In this document: positions 1 to 11,900 of the stretch, one piece after another | Numbering within the stretch: the stretch's first letter is position 1 | Layout of the letters: each line of letters opens with the position of its first letter | Origin: Chalara sp. BL73 | Lineage: Eukaryota > Ascomycota > Leotiomycetes > Helotiales | DNA: 64,000 bases | Assembly (NCBI GenBank): GCA_918026815.1 | Contig: CAKJVC010000008.1 | Coordinates: 248,001-312,000, forward strand | Direction: 5' to 3' | The notes under the pieces: generated by a model | Databases searched by the model: none | Seen by the model: only the letters and a program-made list of their open reading frames with translations | What the model was told of the DNA's origin: nothing | Translations under genes and position numbers: made by a program

Positions 1-646
1 GGCCCAAGACGTTCCGCGTCAACCAAACCGTCTAATATGGATGTGCAAAACTTTGCGCGTGCCTAAAGCATTCTGTCACTTCTCTATCATTGCATGATAG
101 GTGTGTCGATATGTGCGTCGGCAAAGATAGGCAAGTATCATGTCGGGGGCAGAGGTAGCAGGTGTATCGTCCGCTGAGTAGAGAATGGAACCTGTTATTA
201 TTGTTAGCTGTATGTGGCAGAACGAACAGTTACGGTCAGTCGTTTGAGAGAGTGTGGTGGTAGTTAGGGTGGGTTGTGTGGAATGAGGATTGACACTTCC
301 TGATGAGGTCTAGGGAGGGCTCGTTGGAAGCGGTGCTGAAAAACCAAGCTCGGAAACCACGTTTCCTTTATCCCATGATTGCAGGCGTCTGGTGTAAATG
401 TTAACTTTATAGCAGTGATAGGGGTAAAGATGGGATTAAGGAACTTGCCGGTTAGAGTTATACGGGTCAACTTTGATCATTTCCTGATCAGTTATGCTCC
501 ATATTTATGCTCAGCAAACTGCGTAACTCATCGCGTTCTGCAATTCTCTCTATTCAGCCAATTATCTTTTCCCACGAAGAAATCGATCACTTTGCTGATC
601 CGGACTTCCTCGCTTCGTAATAGCCCCCAAAGAGTTCGAGACGAGG
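1..646. other. No supported gene
   Basis: Only short overlapping ORFs are present, on both strands, with no recognisable domain and no consistent splice pattern. I see nothing I can name here. Confidence 0.5.
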
Positions 647-2075
647 TCATTGTGAGGCCCACAAAGGTCGCTCTTTCGGCACATAACTTGCCTTGTACGT
701 ACCACAAAGCTTTTCTAAGGTCCTTCCAGGGTTGCCTTTATTCTTTCTCAGCGCGGCCAATATTTTAGCGAGAGGGATTTTATTGCCGATGACTTTATAG
801 AATTCTTCTACGCGCTGTTGCTCCTTGTAAGATTCGTAATGATCAAGCGGAATTACCTCGCGGATCAAATCCTCGGATACATCATCGTACTCGCCCAGTT
901 TGCGTATCTTTGCTGATCTCTCAAGATAACCCATGCCTTCCCTCATCTGCTGAAATACTTTCTCGCGCTCAGGAGTCGTAAGGCGCTTCTTAGCGTTTAT
1001 CCCATTAGACTCGGTTGGTGACAGAACCGTATCTGTTGTTTTAATATTTCAGGTTCAGGTGACGCCGAGAACTGACCAAAGTTGCGTTTATGGGATGTTT
1101 CTACCTTTATGATTTCTGTGGGCTCAGGGTTCGCTTTGGGCGACGGTTATATCATATAGCGCTGCTTCCTCAGGTATTGTATCTTTTAGTGGTACATCCC
1201 TTGATAGAGTGTTCTTCGATGCTGTTCGATGGATCCAAGATAGCATAAGAGCTTTTGTATTCGCCAGTGTTGAAAAAGTGCTCTGGAGCAACTGGACGGT
1301 ACTCAATCTCTGGAACAGGTGGAACTGGTACCGACAAAGGAGCCTTTGAATGGATTGCGTCCTGCTGATTGCTTTTCTCTAAATGATGTTCCTCTGTGTT
1401 GCAAGTCTGGCCATATATGCTGGATATTCGGGCTATTGCTCCACATGTTCATATTTGTCTCTTGTGTGCTAATGTGGGGCTGAGTTCTTATTTATGAATA
1501 GCTTTGAGCTCCAGGTAATCACTTTGGCCATTGTCAACTCTAGTGTCCTTATGCAGAATGGTCAGATGTCTTGTAGCTTATTCAGAGAGCAATTTGAAAT
1601 CATCCCCATTTGGAAACTCTCTCTCGGGACTTTTAAAACTTCTAAAAAATTCCTTCGCGAAGTATATGTCTCCTTGATAAGCTACCAAAGCTGCAAAAAG
1701 CTGTGGGTCGGTGAAATTCATGTCTTTGCACGGCTCAAACTTGCCAAGTAGCTTACCAAGTCTAGTGGTCAGCAATCCAGTGAGAACTAAATTCGATTTT
1801 TCAATATCATTGTCGCAGGTAGCGAGCAAGGATATTAGGTAGTCAATATCGTAATGAGCGTGCAGATTCAGGTCGATCAAAGCTTCCAAAGCGTCGCGGC
1901 GTTGATTTCCTTGGGCCATAATAAGATGTTTCGCACCCGCTTTGAACGAAGGGAGACTAAATTTGTAGAATCTGGTCTGACCATGGGAGTTCCAGGCCTT
2001 CTTGGTGAAGAAGATGCCATCGTAGATTCCGCGCATTGATGCTAATGAAAGGCGATAGAACAAAAGGCAATGCAA
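647..2075 (-). CDS. Hypothetical fragmentary gene, exon structure unresolved
   Basis: I do not recognise this gene. Two minus-strand open stretches look protein-like. One covers 1578-2075 (165 codons) and is rich in Leu, Asp and Lys with helical character. The other covers 647-946 (99 codons) and is charged; its reading frame stays open upstream to about 1020 through an INAKKRLTTPEREKVFQQ segment that is not initiated by its own ATG, which suggests an internal or last exon. A third piece at 2178-2453 contains a coiled-coil-like stretch and might be a first exon. I could not join the three with confident splice sites, so the span is a container and not a gene model. It may be one multi-exon gene or a decaying one. 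Confidence 0.28.
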
Positions 2076-4270
2076 TGAGTGTGCTTTGAATATACCGATG
2101 ATTTTGGAAAGTAGCCAGTTAACAAGATGGTGCAGGAAGCAGTACCTGTAGGCCTTATCGCAAAGCCGTAGTTTGTTTTAAGAATGGCCATGGAAAGGGG
2201 GGATGTTGAGGTAAGCGAGCCAATCAAAGGCAAACTTCCCACAAGTATAGAACTCCAAACGACCACTTAAACGAGCCCTCTCTTCAAGATCTCCACGACC
2301 CTTTTGCACCTGCTCTAACCTTTGGTATCTCTTTAATGTCTTTACAATGCTGATTTGATTGATGAGATTGCACAACCGTTGCAGGAATAACTCTATTTCA
2401 GCTAGTCCTTGACTTTGGTCCAAAAAGCCTGATCCACAAGTCAAGGAGTACATGGAGAATCTTCTTCATAATTCCTCCAAATGCAGAATATTTCTCTTCC
2501 TCAATTCACAAATATGATATTAGCATGAAGACCTATGACATGTTTTGTTGTTAAAAAAGGCATGTAAAAGAGAGGGTTTGTGGATCAGAGTGCTCGGCAC
2601 TCTGTTAACCATCTATCCAAACTCATTTAAGGGCTTGTACAGTACAAAGGAAATAGGTGCAGACTAAACGGGAAGATACAAGTGGTTCCAAACGTGCGAT
2701 ACCAGCAAAACAGTGGCGGAAAGGCCAAAATTCACGTCTACTGTATGCAGCCGATTCAACACTGTCATTGTCAGCAGAGTGGTTATGCTCGAAAGCCTCT
2801 GTAAGTTGCGCTATCCTAATACATCGGTCGCTGTAGACCTCTGGGAAACGAGCGAGACTAGGCTAGAGGTACAGGTGTTGTAAGTAGGGAAGAAATAATA
2901 CCAGGTGCATGGAGCTGTGCCTGCTAGGCAGATCTAACGGCTCTGGCGTAATCTCCTCGTAGTCGGTCACGGGGCTATAAAAAGGGCCAATAATATTGGG
3001 CTCTCCGCGATAGAGAAAGGCAACGTGCTGGAATGAGAGAGTCTCTCGGAACTCACAGAACAGAGCGCGATCTCAAGAAAATACTCTCTTATATTAGGTG
3101 ATTGAATCAGGTGAGAAACCAGGCAATACAGGGTGAAGGGAGATGCATTCGAGAACGTTAGTGATGACTAGGATGTCCGTAATCGGACTGTAGCGAATGA
3201 ACCGACTTTTGCTGAAGCCTATCCTGACATTATGGCTTAGATGGATTCGGAGGACTCTGGGATATCGCTGTATAAAGAGTTGGCGATGCTCGTTATAGAT
3301 GCTACTGACTTGGCAAGGTGAAATAGAATCTGTTTTGGCTTCTAGAGTCTCAAAGCTAGGGGATGCTGCGAAATATCCATCCGCCATGCACATCCCAAGA
3401 CTATTGCTCAACCCTGGCATATAGGCTATACAGTATGCATGATTATCACAAAAAGGGTTATCGGCGTGTACACAGGAGTGCATAGTATTAAATATCCGAC
3501 AGTGCGCCTCCATACCCAATGTACGGGGGCTGAGATCGTCTAGTGCGTACTACCATATTTTGAGCCTGTGGCTGCTGTTATTATACTAAAGTTCCTAGAG
3601 GAATTAAAGTAAAAAGCACTCAGCTTCTTGTTTCGAGGAGCTAGGCAGCTTGCTGGAACGCTAGTCATAGGACGAACCTTGACTCGGCCGGAAGCTCTGA
3701 AAATTAGCTGAGTGAAGCTGTGTGGAACTCTCAGCCTTCGCCAGATTGGTTGCGCGAACTCATTGTAATTTAGTCTTGGTAAAAAGAATATGGGGCTTGT
3801 GAGTATAAATTAAAGAGGGACGTTGACCAGCAATCCTCCTGACAGGTAGGTTATAAACGAAGAAAAAATAAATACAGCTAGTAGAGATGGCACGATATGG
3901 GATATATTAGCAAGTAATGATACTACCAATTTGGCAAACAGCGAGCTCAGGATTTGAATATGCTTCAAGTTGAAGTGATCGAAGTCATGAAGACGAAGTG
4001 TAGTTTAAACCCCTGCTTGTCTTCCTTAAACGATGTTTCCTCAGAACTAGCGGCGGCAAGTCCCGCAGCCTCGGCAAACCAATCCCAAGGTCCGCCTCGG
4101 ATTCCCTTTCATAACACACCATCTCGAGCTCTCAAAAAAACTCCACGGAAGAGCCAACACACAAGCCGCACGATCGCCAACATACCTCAAACGCGGCACG
4201 TATACTTCCGCTAAACACACCGCACCACACACCGCACCACACCCCAGAAACACGCATCACACCTTACACG
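2076..4270. other. Intergenic, one weak minus ORF
   Basis: This stretch holds no gene I can defend. A 141-codon minus ORF at 3094-3519 is Cys/His rich but has no domain signature and no obvious splice partners. The segment just before PEX4 (4070-4270) is C/A-rich and becomes strongly GC-rich at the coding start, as expected for its promoter and 5' leader. Confidence 0.45.
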
Positions 4271-4774
4271 ATGTCGACCAGCAAATCCTCGTCCTCCTCG
4301 CGCTCCCCCACGAAACGCATCCTCACAGAGCTCGCAGCATACACGTCCTCCCCCTCCCAAACCATAACGTCCCTCACGCCGCTGCCCAACAACGTCCTCT
4401 CCCTGCGCGCGATTCTCGTTTCCCCGCTGCCCGCCTACCGCGCCGGGCGCTGGCTCCTCAGCATCAGCATCCCGCCGACCTACCCCGTCGCCCCACCAAC
4501 CATCACGTTCGTCACCAAGATCTGCCACCCGAACATCAACTTCGAGACCGGGGAGATCTGCCTGGATCTGCTGGGAGAGGGGTGGACGCCGGTGCTGGGG
4601 GTGGTGGGCGCGCTGGAGGCGGTGGGAAGGTTGCTTGGGGAAGGGGACGTGGATAGTCCGTTGAATGTTGATGTTGCGGCGCTGATTCGCGGAGGCGACC
4701 GCGTAGGTGCGAGGGGGTTGGTTGGGTTTTGGAGCGCGGAAGAGAGGTTTGGGGGGAGTATTGAGGATAGTTGA
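4271..4774 (+). CDS. PEX4: Peroxisomal ubiquitin-conjugating enzyme E2 (peroxin-4)
   Basis: The protein (167 aa, single exon) is an E2 ubiquitin-conjugating fold. Residues 70-80 carry the PxxYPxxPP-type strand. The HPN motif is at residues 86-88. The catalytic cysteine lies in GEICLDLL at residue 97, followed by a WTP motif. A DSPLNVDVAALIRGGD segment at about 128-143 matches the Pex4 class rather than cytosolic E2s. In yeast, Pex4 with the membrane anchor Pex22 monoubiquitinates the import receptor Pex5 on the peroxisome surface so that it can be recycled. The length is close to the family norm. The gene is markedly GC-rich and C-ending at wobble positions compared with its AT-richer surroundings. 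The start is the first ATG after a C/A-rich leader. Confidence 0.85.
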   Translation: MSTSKSSSSSRSPTKRILTELAAYTSSPSQTITSLTPLPNNVLSLRAILVSPLPAYRAGRWLLSISIPPTYPVAPPTITFVTKICHPNINFETGEICLDLLGEGWTPVLGVVGALEAVGRLLGEGDVDSPLNVDVAALIRGGDRVGARGLVGFWSAEERFGGSIEDS

Positions 4775-5332
4775 AGGTAGTAAATCGGAGAGGGAGTTGC
4801 GGGCAGTGGGCGGAAGTAGAGGATACTGAGGAAGAACTTGGCTGCATGTATATGCAACGGTCTATGAGGAGATTCTCTGGGCTGTCATGTTGGGATGGGA
4901 GAACCGACCGTGGAAGACTCTTTTCTATTGATGGTTGGCGGCGAAAAGACTAAATGCATATCATGAGCGTACATATGGGCAAGGAGTTATTGGAATATCA
5001 AGTGGAAGTTCATGGGATGAATGATGGAATCCTGTGCACATGCATAGAGGGCGAGCATCGATATGACTTTTAGATGGTTTTATACGTTTGGGACGTACGC
5101 AAGTAGTGGGGATTTCAGTTTTTAACTTTTCATGGTATAAATTTTATCTCCAAACCTCGTGAACTCCTCTATATTATACACAAATTCCTCCGAGGATCTG
5201 GCCGCGGTTATGCTATGCCACAAACGCCATACGCAAGAGTACAACAAGAACCTTTTTACAAGCTCCTATAGCGAGCTTTCCTATCAAGCATGTTCCTTTC
5301 TATTCTGGATCATAGCCTAGTATCTATGTCTT
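4775..5332. other. Convergent intergenic region
   Basis: This is shared 3' flank of the converging PEX4 and mannosyltransferase genes. It has AT-rich stretches, for example around 5130-5180, suited to polyadenylation. I see no gene. Confidence 0.5.
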
Positions 5333-6498
5333 TCATTCATTATAGTGGTAAACCTGTAAACTGTTAGGAATGGCAGAACAAGGTGGAGCAATATACATGC
5401 CTTATAGTTTGGTAAACCCCAAGAACTCCAGCCCAATCGCTTCGCCATCTTCGCAAATCCCTCAGTCTCAATCAGGTTATAGAACGCAAATGGCGGAAAC
5501 ATGGCACCGTCACGATGTACTTCTGCTTTTACCATTAATGCTGTTCCTCCTACACCATCCAGATTGACCTCCTGGCCAGGGTCTCCACCCTCTTCATGCA
5601 TATAAACCATCAATGTCCGATATGTGGCCATATCTCTATATCCCTCCAATAAGATATCGTCTGGCCCCATTTTCGACGCGAGTTGTTTCGCTGTCTCGCT
5701 GTCCTGCCAGCTGTTGAAATCATATGGTCTCTCCTTCTCCTTTTTCGTTTTGGGATCTATGAATTTCTGGAAGCAATTGGGCACAATGATTGATTTGTCG
5801 TGAGATGCGAGGTCTTCAATGAGTGTTGGAGGCGTTTCGATAATGTCGGAATCGAGCCAGAGTACCCATGAGGTAGAAGGACCCAATGTAGTGAAAAGCA
5901 GAGAGTTTCGTGCTCTCGACATGGCTGCCCTCCGAGCTTTCTGGTTCTCCATCTTATGCCTCTCTGTCTCGCTTTGGGAGGATAGGGGTGGCTCAAAATC
6001 TTGTCGCTCGATAATTATACTAGCGAACCGCTTACTCTCTGGTCCAGACTTCTGCGTCTTCGTAATCTGCTCCTGAAGCTCGGCTGTTGCAGCATTTCCC
6101 TCCTTGTTCTTTGGTATGATGAATGCAAGAGTTATCAGCTCATGTGGGTACGTCAGCTGGAGTAGATTATCCCAGTACTCCTGATAAAATCGGGCAAGAG
6201 GTGTCAAAATGAGGATGGTTTCTCGATTTTCGAGAGGATTCGCAGAGCTCGTAACATTGTTCATTTTGTAATGTACTACTGGAGGTGGAACTCGTTTGCC
6301 ATTGGAACGTTCATTGCCCTTTCTGAAGGGCGATGTAGGCGGCGAGAGAGGGTTTGACGCCGCGCTGGCTTTTCGTATTTCTGTCGCTGCAGTGTCGGTG
6401 CCAGGGGAAAGTATGAAGACCAAGATCACAATACATAATACCACACCCACTACAACAGTGAGCGGGCTTGAGCGCTTCAAGGCCCGGACGGGGCCCAT
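5333..6498 (-). CDS. Anp1/Mnn9-family mannosyltransferase (mannan polymerase subunit)
   Basis: Two exons on the minus strand, 6498-5401 and 5353-5333, encode a 372-aa type II Golgi membrane protein. There is a short cytosolic N-terminus, one membrane anchor at about residues 13-31, a Ser/Pro-rich stem and then the Anp1-family (GT62) catalytic domain. The signature includes the metal-binding acidic motif in VLWLDSDIIETPP, the VEGY-like LLEGYRDMATYR and LDGVGGTALMVKAEVHRDG. The family forms complexes that extend the alpha-1,6-mannan backbone of N-glycans on wall proteins. I cannot separate the Anp1, Mnn9 and Van1 branches by eye. The conserved C-terminal ending NYKVYHYNE is restored only by removing a 47-nt intron with a GC donor. 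Without that splice the ORF runs on into an unrelated tail. Confidence 0.85.
5354..5400 (-). other. GC-AG intron in the mannosyltransferase gene
   Basis: Read on the minus strand the intron starts AAG/GCATGTATAT and ends in TTTACAG/GTTTACC. A CTAAC branch-like motif sits just upstream of the acceptor. Using the nearby GT (4 nt inside) would destroy the family-conserved C-terminus, so the GC donor is the better choice. Confidence 0.7.
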
Positions 6499-8933
6499 GG
6501 CAGATCTGAACTGTTTGGTGTCCTCAATTCGATGGTGCTGAAATCGTTACCTGCATTCGTTGTTCTGAAAGACCATCTGGCAGTATCGCGGGCTTGCTGT
6601 ATTTGGTGTTGCGCCTAAGGACTCTGTGCTCTCAGATTGACAACCACAATCATTCCAGATGTTGGGAACCTTTAAGACCTGCGCCGTTTGTATTCAGTGT
6701 CGAATAGTGTTGTGGCTGTAGATAGATTATTTAATTGGTACCAGATCTTCGGAAGTTTATTTTGAGCCTTTCTTGAAGCAGCGGCTGTTGGTCTTTAGGG
6801 CAGCGCATCAGCCCCTGACCCTTGGGCACATCATATCTCTGTCATGGGCATATCAACTTTTATTTCAACTTCACAAACACTCAGCTCACTCGCTCACTCA
6901 TACATGAGTAAAATATGGATTCTTGAGAAGGGAAATATCATACTAAACACTCAGGTTATGTATATATGCTATACCCTTGGATACATTGTTATTCTACAAT
7001 CCAAAGGCTGTGTTTGGGAGGATGTGCTGATTCAATATCCAGCCACTTCTGTATGCACTCAGCCTTGTGTTCCTTCTCTCACTGTTCCTACAACTTGAAC
7101 ATTTGTACACAACAACCAATAATGTGACAGACGCATAGAATTCTTTTGTGGGTTTATTCCGTATTGTGGTACCGGATAGGAGGTTTTTATTACCCTTCCG
7201 TCTTCTTGAAGGCCATGTTTTAGATACCGCATAGTTCTTGTGGGACAGAGCGTATGGGAATTATGCGTTTTGCTGCCCATTTATTGTATTCGATTCCTGC
7301 CGCTCTCCCCGACTAAATCGCAAAAGTGCAAAGAAGTGGACTAGACTGGTAGGAAGACTTATGCTCTCGTTGTGCACATATCCAGACAGCATCGCTACTC
7401 AGTTGAGATTATCCAGTCCACTCCCCTCATCCTAGAATGGAACAACTAGATTAAGGAAGAATTACCTCCCCAGTATTTATACGAGCTATCGAGGTGGGGA
7501 GAATGGAAACACGAGACGGATCAACCAGCTGTGCTCCGTACTTTTCGTTACACTGGGTTTCATAGCATTCAATCTCAAGGGAGGTTTACGCCAAAGGACT
7601 AAACATCCAAACATTCAAACACTGACAGGTGGAGCGGTAAATTAGTGGTTATAATGCCGCAAACAGCAACTCGTAATGTAACGTGAACGGGGAATTTGAA
7701 GAGTGTCAAATTGATGTGAAACATGGGTAGTGGCATAAACCTCCGATATGAAAGAGAGCGAGCGTGAAATGGGTTCGAGGATGCTTCATCGATATCGATA
7801 CGGAGTCATGATAGGTATTCCGTGGTAAGACAAACAAAGCCATGAGGCTGATCATTACGTCGGACTGGTGTGATTCAATGCATCTGAGGGCGCATAGCAA
7901 CGAACTCGTCAATCAGCGAGAGTGCGGGTGTCACATAACGGGTGAAATATCACAAACCAGCCCAATGAACAAGCAGAGCAGGCGGTGGGGGTGCTTTGAC
8001 AGATCTATGCAAAACACAGGTTGTGGTTGGGTGACCGTGTCCAGTCCTGTGCTGTGCAGTGCTGTATGAGTCGTCGTGCAAAGCGAAATGGCTGGGAGGA
8101 TATGGTGGATGCTTGTGTGCTTGAGTCGTGGTCAGAGGTGAAATGTCTAGGACTGACTGGATCTTGTCAACCCTTAGCAAGCAATGCGTAGGAATGATTG
8201 GATATGATGAATCCCCCTTTTACCCCAGCTTTGCCTCTTTTGGCCCTTGCTTGAGCTTTCTCGGGTGCTTTTAGAGTCGGTGATATTTGGACCCATATCC
8301 TGCGTTGTCTGCTGACGCTGATTGATCCGGTCTGAACAGTACTGTAACGAATGACGGGTGACGGGCCCGGGCAAAGGCAGAACTTTGTTCCTCACATGTG
8401 CCAATAGGGAATACGAACGGTACTTTAACCCTACCAAAGTCCTTAAGCCTAATCATCTCCTCAACCAACGAGTCGCCCATCTCACTCACTCCCATCCATT
8501 CCCTTTCACCACTAACACCACGATACTTTGTACCTTGTACCCAGAATAAATTTCCCCAAATCTGCAGACCAGCTTTGTGCATCTTGACTCGACTCGACTC
8601 GACTCGACCCCGTTGCACCCCAACCTCGACTTCGACTTCAGCCTCGACTCGTCCAAGCAGATAATGGCTGGCCGGTCCAGTAAAAGCTGGCTCTTTTCAT
8701 AACATTCTCGAAAATACTGGGGGTCACCTTACCGGCTTCACCATAGATTTGGAAGTACAAGGGGACATTCTAGTCATCGGCGTTTTTGTGGTTCAAGCAC
8801 CGAGTCGCGGTGGTTGCTTTCACCTTGCAAATAAGGGCTCGACTACCAGCTCATCTTCACCTCTCCACCATCCCCGACTCACAACCCCGCTATAATTCTT
8901 TGACGTCCTTGAGTCTCGACGATACTTTCAATC
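6499..8933. other. Long intergenic region with a GACTC pentamer repeat
   Basis: About 2.4 kb without a defensible gene. Small ORFs on both strands overlap each other and show no domain. The part from about 8440 to 8930 is C-rich, with many ACC and TCGAC runs, and probably is promoter and leader of the next plus-strand gene. Confidence 0.5.
8586..8605. repeat. (GACTC)4 short tandem repeat
   Basis: Four perfect GACTC copies followed by degenerate GACCC and GACTT copies. They lie in the promoter/leader region of the gene starting at 8934. Confidence 0.8.
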
Positions 8934-9959
8934 ATGGAGCCAGTACCAGAGACAGAGCGGATGGAGGAGTTCAAGGTCTCTACAGTCCCCACTGTTCGCC
9001 TTCATGAGTACCCTCTCAACGATGCATACAAGAGGGGCGACCAAGAGAGCATAAAACCTGCTTGCGCACGCAGGTCGACAGACCCAACTCCTCGATCACC
9101 AGTTTCTGCTTCCTTCAATATACCTTATCGACCAAGGAACACATCGCCACTTGCTCGAGGCCACATGCGATCAAAGTCTACAACCACCCTTGCCCCGCCC
9201 ATGTCTCGAGCTCAGTCTATGCCTGGAGTCAGTTCGAATGGCCACTTACTAATAAATACACAACAACGTCGGCCTGGAAGTCCCCTTGGATCTCCCGCTC
9301 GTGTTCGCACCCCAAGAAAGCCTGTCGACGAGGTGTTCCCTGGACTGCCAAACAGGAGCCTTCAAGGCATCAACGAGAACACTTCACTGTCGTCCGAGCT
9401 CAAGTCAAAACCCGCAACTGAGCGATCCAGTTCACCAATTTCCAGCTCATCCTCATCTGCGTTGCTGCCACGGACCCGGCGACCATCATCTCCTCTCCGT
9501 TATGTTGCTTCCCAATCCGCAGCCAGCGCTCTCTCCTCACCAAGCACACCGTCTTCAGCATCTTCCCCATCTTACCCACCTTTCAGATATGATTCATTCC
9601 TCGGCACAAATGGATACTCTGGAACGTTTAGCTACCCAGGATCTTTCGCCTCGTCCTCTGTTCCTTCAACCCCTACTTCAGCTAGATCCCGAAGTCCTAG
9701 CATCTCCAGTTTGGAAACAATTCCCGATACGCCAGATGCCGAGGAAGCTGCTTTGGAGGCAGAACGAATTGCGCAGCTGAAAGCAGACGCAGATGCTGCA
9801 GATGGAGTCGAGGAGAAGAAGGCTGGACTTGAGGCAGCTGGTACTCGTGGTAGAACACTGGGTGTAGCATTTGGTGCTCGAGACAAGCGAAAGCGTTGGA
9901 GTGTGTGCGGAGCAGAGAGACGAGGAGATTTAAATCTGGATACTATCTGGGAAGACTGA
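8934..9959 (+). CDS. Conserved basic Ser/Pro-rich fungal protein
   Basis: Single exon, 341 aa. Most of the chain is low complexity: Ser, Pro, Arg and Thr with many SP and RSP/RSxS sites, typical of phosphorylated disordered regions. Two parts look conserved. One is a motif with HMRSKSTTTLAPP at about residue 77. The other is the C-terminal block with an acidic helix (DTPDAEEAALEAERIAQLKA) ending in KRKRWSVCGAERRGDLNLDT and a final IWED. I recognise this C-terminal pattern as a conserved Pezizomycotina protein of unknown function, sometimes labelled basic proline-rich protein. There is no signal peptide or membrane segment. The KRKR cluster could be a nuclear localisation signal. Confidence 0.75.
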   Translation: MEPVPETERMEEFKVSTVPTVRLHEYPLNDAYKRGDQESIKPACARRSTDPTPRSPVSASFNIPYRPRNTSPLARGHMRSKSTTTLAPPMSRAQSMPGVSSNGHLLINTQQRRPGSPLGSPARVRTPRKPVDEVFPGLPNRSLQGINENTSLSSELKSKPATERSSSPISSSSSSALLPRTRRPSSPLRYVASQSAASALSSPSTPSSASSPSYPPFRYDSFLGTNGYSGTFSYPGSFASSSVPSTPTSARSRSPSISSLETIPDTPDAEEAALEAERIAQLKADADAADGVEEKKAGLEAAGTRGRTLGVAFGARDKRKRWSVCGAERRGDLNLDTIWED

Positions 9960-10483
9960 GGTCGCGGATCGGAATAAAGAATTACAATATTTGCATAGGA
10001 AGGATTCTATGCACGGGAAAGAGATCAGCGGGCTCAATTAGGTTGGTCTGGTGCAGGCCGCTGACTGTATATCCCATCTCGGCAACTGGGCCTTTGGTTT
10101 ATTGAGGATACCCACATGCATTACATTGTTTTGCCAGTACAAAGGGATCTGGCGTATATCGGAGTTGGAGGTGGCCACTCATTAAAGGGCCGTTTGCACA
10201 TGGGAAGAACAATAGTGTATATTGAATGCGAAATTTTAAGTCCCTTATCAAGGGCAAATACCCCCCTGCCCTTGATTTGCACAGGTTCGGTGATGAGATG
10301 ATGTTACTTGTCTTGGTATCCCTTTGGACGCCCCTCTCCGTAAGTCCTCCTTTCCAAGTAGATGGAGGTCCCTTGGAAAGGAGGAAGTATATTATAAGCA
10401 ATTGCAAGAAGGCTGCCATGAAGTATACAACTATACATCTTCAATCATTTCTATTTCCCGCATAGTTCCGTCCTCTTAAGACC
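9960..10483. other. Intergenic, promoter side of the secreted protein gene
   Basis: No gene seen. Short overlapping ORFs only. AT-rich segments near 10200-10240 and 10390-10460 precede the next start codon. Confidence 0.5.
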
Positions 10484-11900
10484 ATGCAACTCCTCAAAGC
10501 TGCTGGAGCGATTGCTCTTTTGTCTAATCTTGCCATTGCTCACGAAAAGATAGCTAAGGTATGCGCTACACAAATTTTTACCACACATTCATTGCATCCT
10601 TAACTCTCACTTGCTCACCTTCCACAGACCCCAAACCGCTGGACATGGCACCACAACAAAAAGGTAGCACTACAACCAAATAACCCCTACGAAAAGGCGC
10701 TCCTTGCAGCAGAGCCCATCCATAATCACCCTGTACACCACAACGCAGCTGAGAAACGCAATGACTGGCACTCCCCGAATAAACCTGACTCCTGGCCTCT
10801 AACTTCTCTGCCCAACGGCAATGTCGTCCCAATCCCAACACACGCTCCAGAACTACCCCCGCCAGCATGCCAACTAGATGTTACAAGTTTCGTCACATCC
10901 ATCAGCACCGTCATAAGCACGACGTACCTGACGTTCTGGGCAAACCCCGAGCACACTGCGGCAGCCATCCCAGTACCTACCGCCGCTCCTCCTTTCCCTC
11001 ATCCTCATCCATATCCTCATCCAGACATCCCGTTCGACCCTGCGGCTATTCCAGCAGAGGAACCGGTTCAGGCCGCACCTGCACCTCCTGCACCTCCAGC
11101 ACTTCCAGAAGCTCCAGAAGCTCCAGCACACCCAGAAACCCCAGAATTCCCAGATATCTCGGAACCCCCACCACATGCATTACCGAATCCTCCCACAGAC
11201 ACTTTGCCAGTAGTGGCAAAAAAACCAGAGCATGCTGCTCACGAACAAGTACATCCCCACCCACCACCTACAGCGCCACACAAACCACTTTGCGGCGTGC
11301 ACAACCTCTTGGATATCTTAGATATTGGCGATTACCTCCTCGATCTCGTGGAGGATGATCTATTAGGCGTTCCCGACTGCTATGAGCTTTGCCATGTAAG
11401 TCAATCTCGCCATTCCTTCCAAAACCCCTTTCCCTTTCTCTCTTCCAGATCCCCACAAACCCAACAAGACGATTCTAACGAGACGAAAGAAACACAAAGA
11501 ATGTTCAAGCTATCAATTCTTCCCCGCCGACGGCCCGGAGTCTCCACAGCTCCCTCCCCACGCCGCAGCCTCCAAGCCCAAGAACCCGCACGGCAAACCA
11601 GCAAGCTCCACGCACAGCTCGCCCGACAAGCTGAGCTGTCCGCGCTGCGAGCTCTACTCCTCCCACGCATCGCCCAGCATCGCCGCTCACGCCCACGCTG
11701 CCCATGCCCAAGAACCCCACGACGTCTCAGCCGCAGACACAAAAGATATCCACGCCTCCTCACCCTCCCCAGCTCACGATACCGAGAATCCACACTTACC
11801 ACCAGAAAATCACGGCCCGAAAGGCCAACCAACCTTCCCACCCAAACAGCAGCATCTCTGGTACGATCTCGCATGCGGCGCTCCGCAGGGGTTCGCGTAG
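10484..11900 (+). CDS. Secreted Pro-rich protein, possible Kex2-processed
   Basis: I do not recognise a domain. Proposed exons are 10484-10558, 10628-11395 and a third ending at the TAG at 11898-11900. Exon 1 encodes a clear signal peptide (MQLLKAAGAIALLSNLAIA). A Lys-Arg site follows at AAEKRND, a likely Kex2 cleavage point. The middle is Pro/Ala/Glu-rich with repeated EAP/PEAP units, after a possible folded segment beginning CQLDVTSFVTS. It is followed by CGVHNLLDILDIGDYLLDL and paired cysteines. After the second intron the only frame that stays protein-like begins near 11469 or 11490 (KHKECSSYQFF...) and contains a CPRC pair. The strongest-looking acceptor, at 11448, would give an early stop instead. 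So the exon 3 start is uncertain, with a CTAAC branch motif near 11475. Confidence 0.6.

Noticed and set aside
3094..3519. Cys/His-rich 141-codon minus ORF
   Set aside because: No domain, no splice context and no conserved motif; it fits random open reading in AT/GC-balanced DNA.
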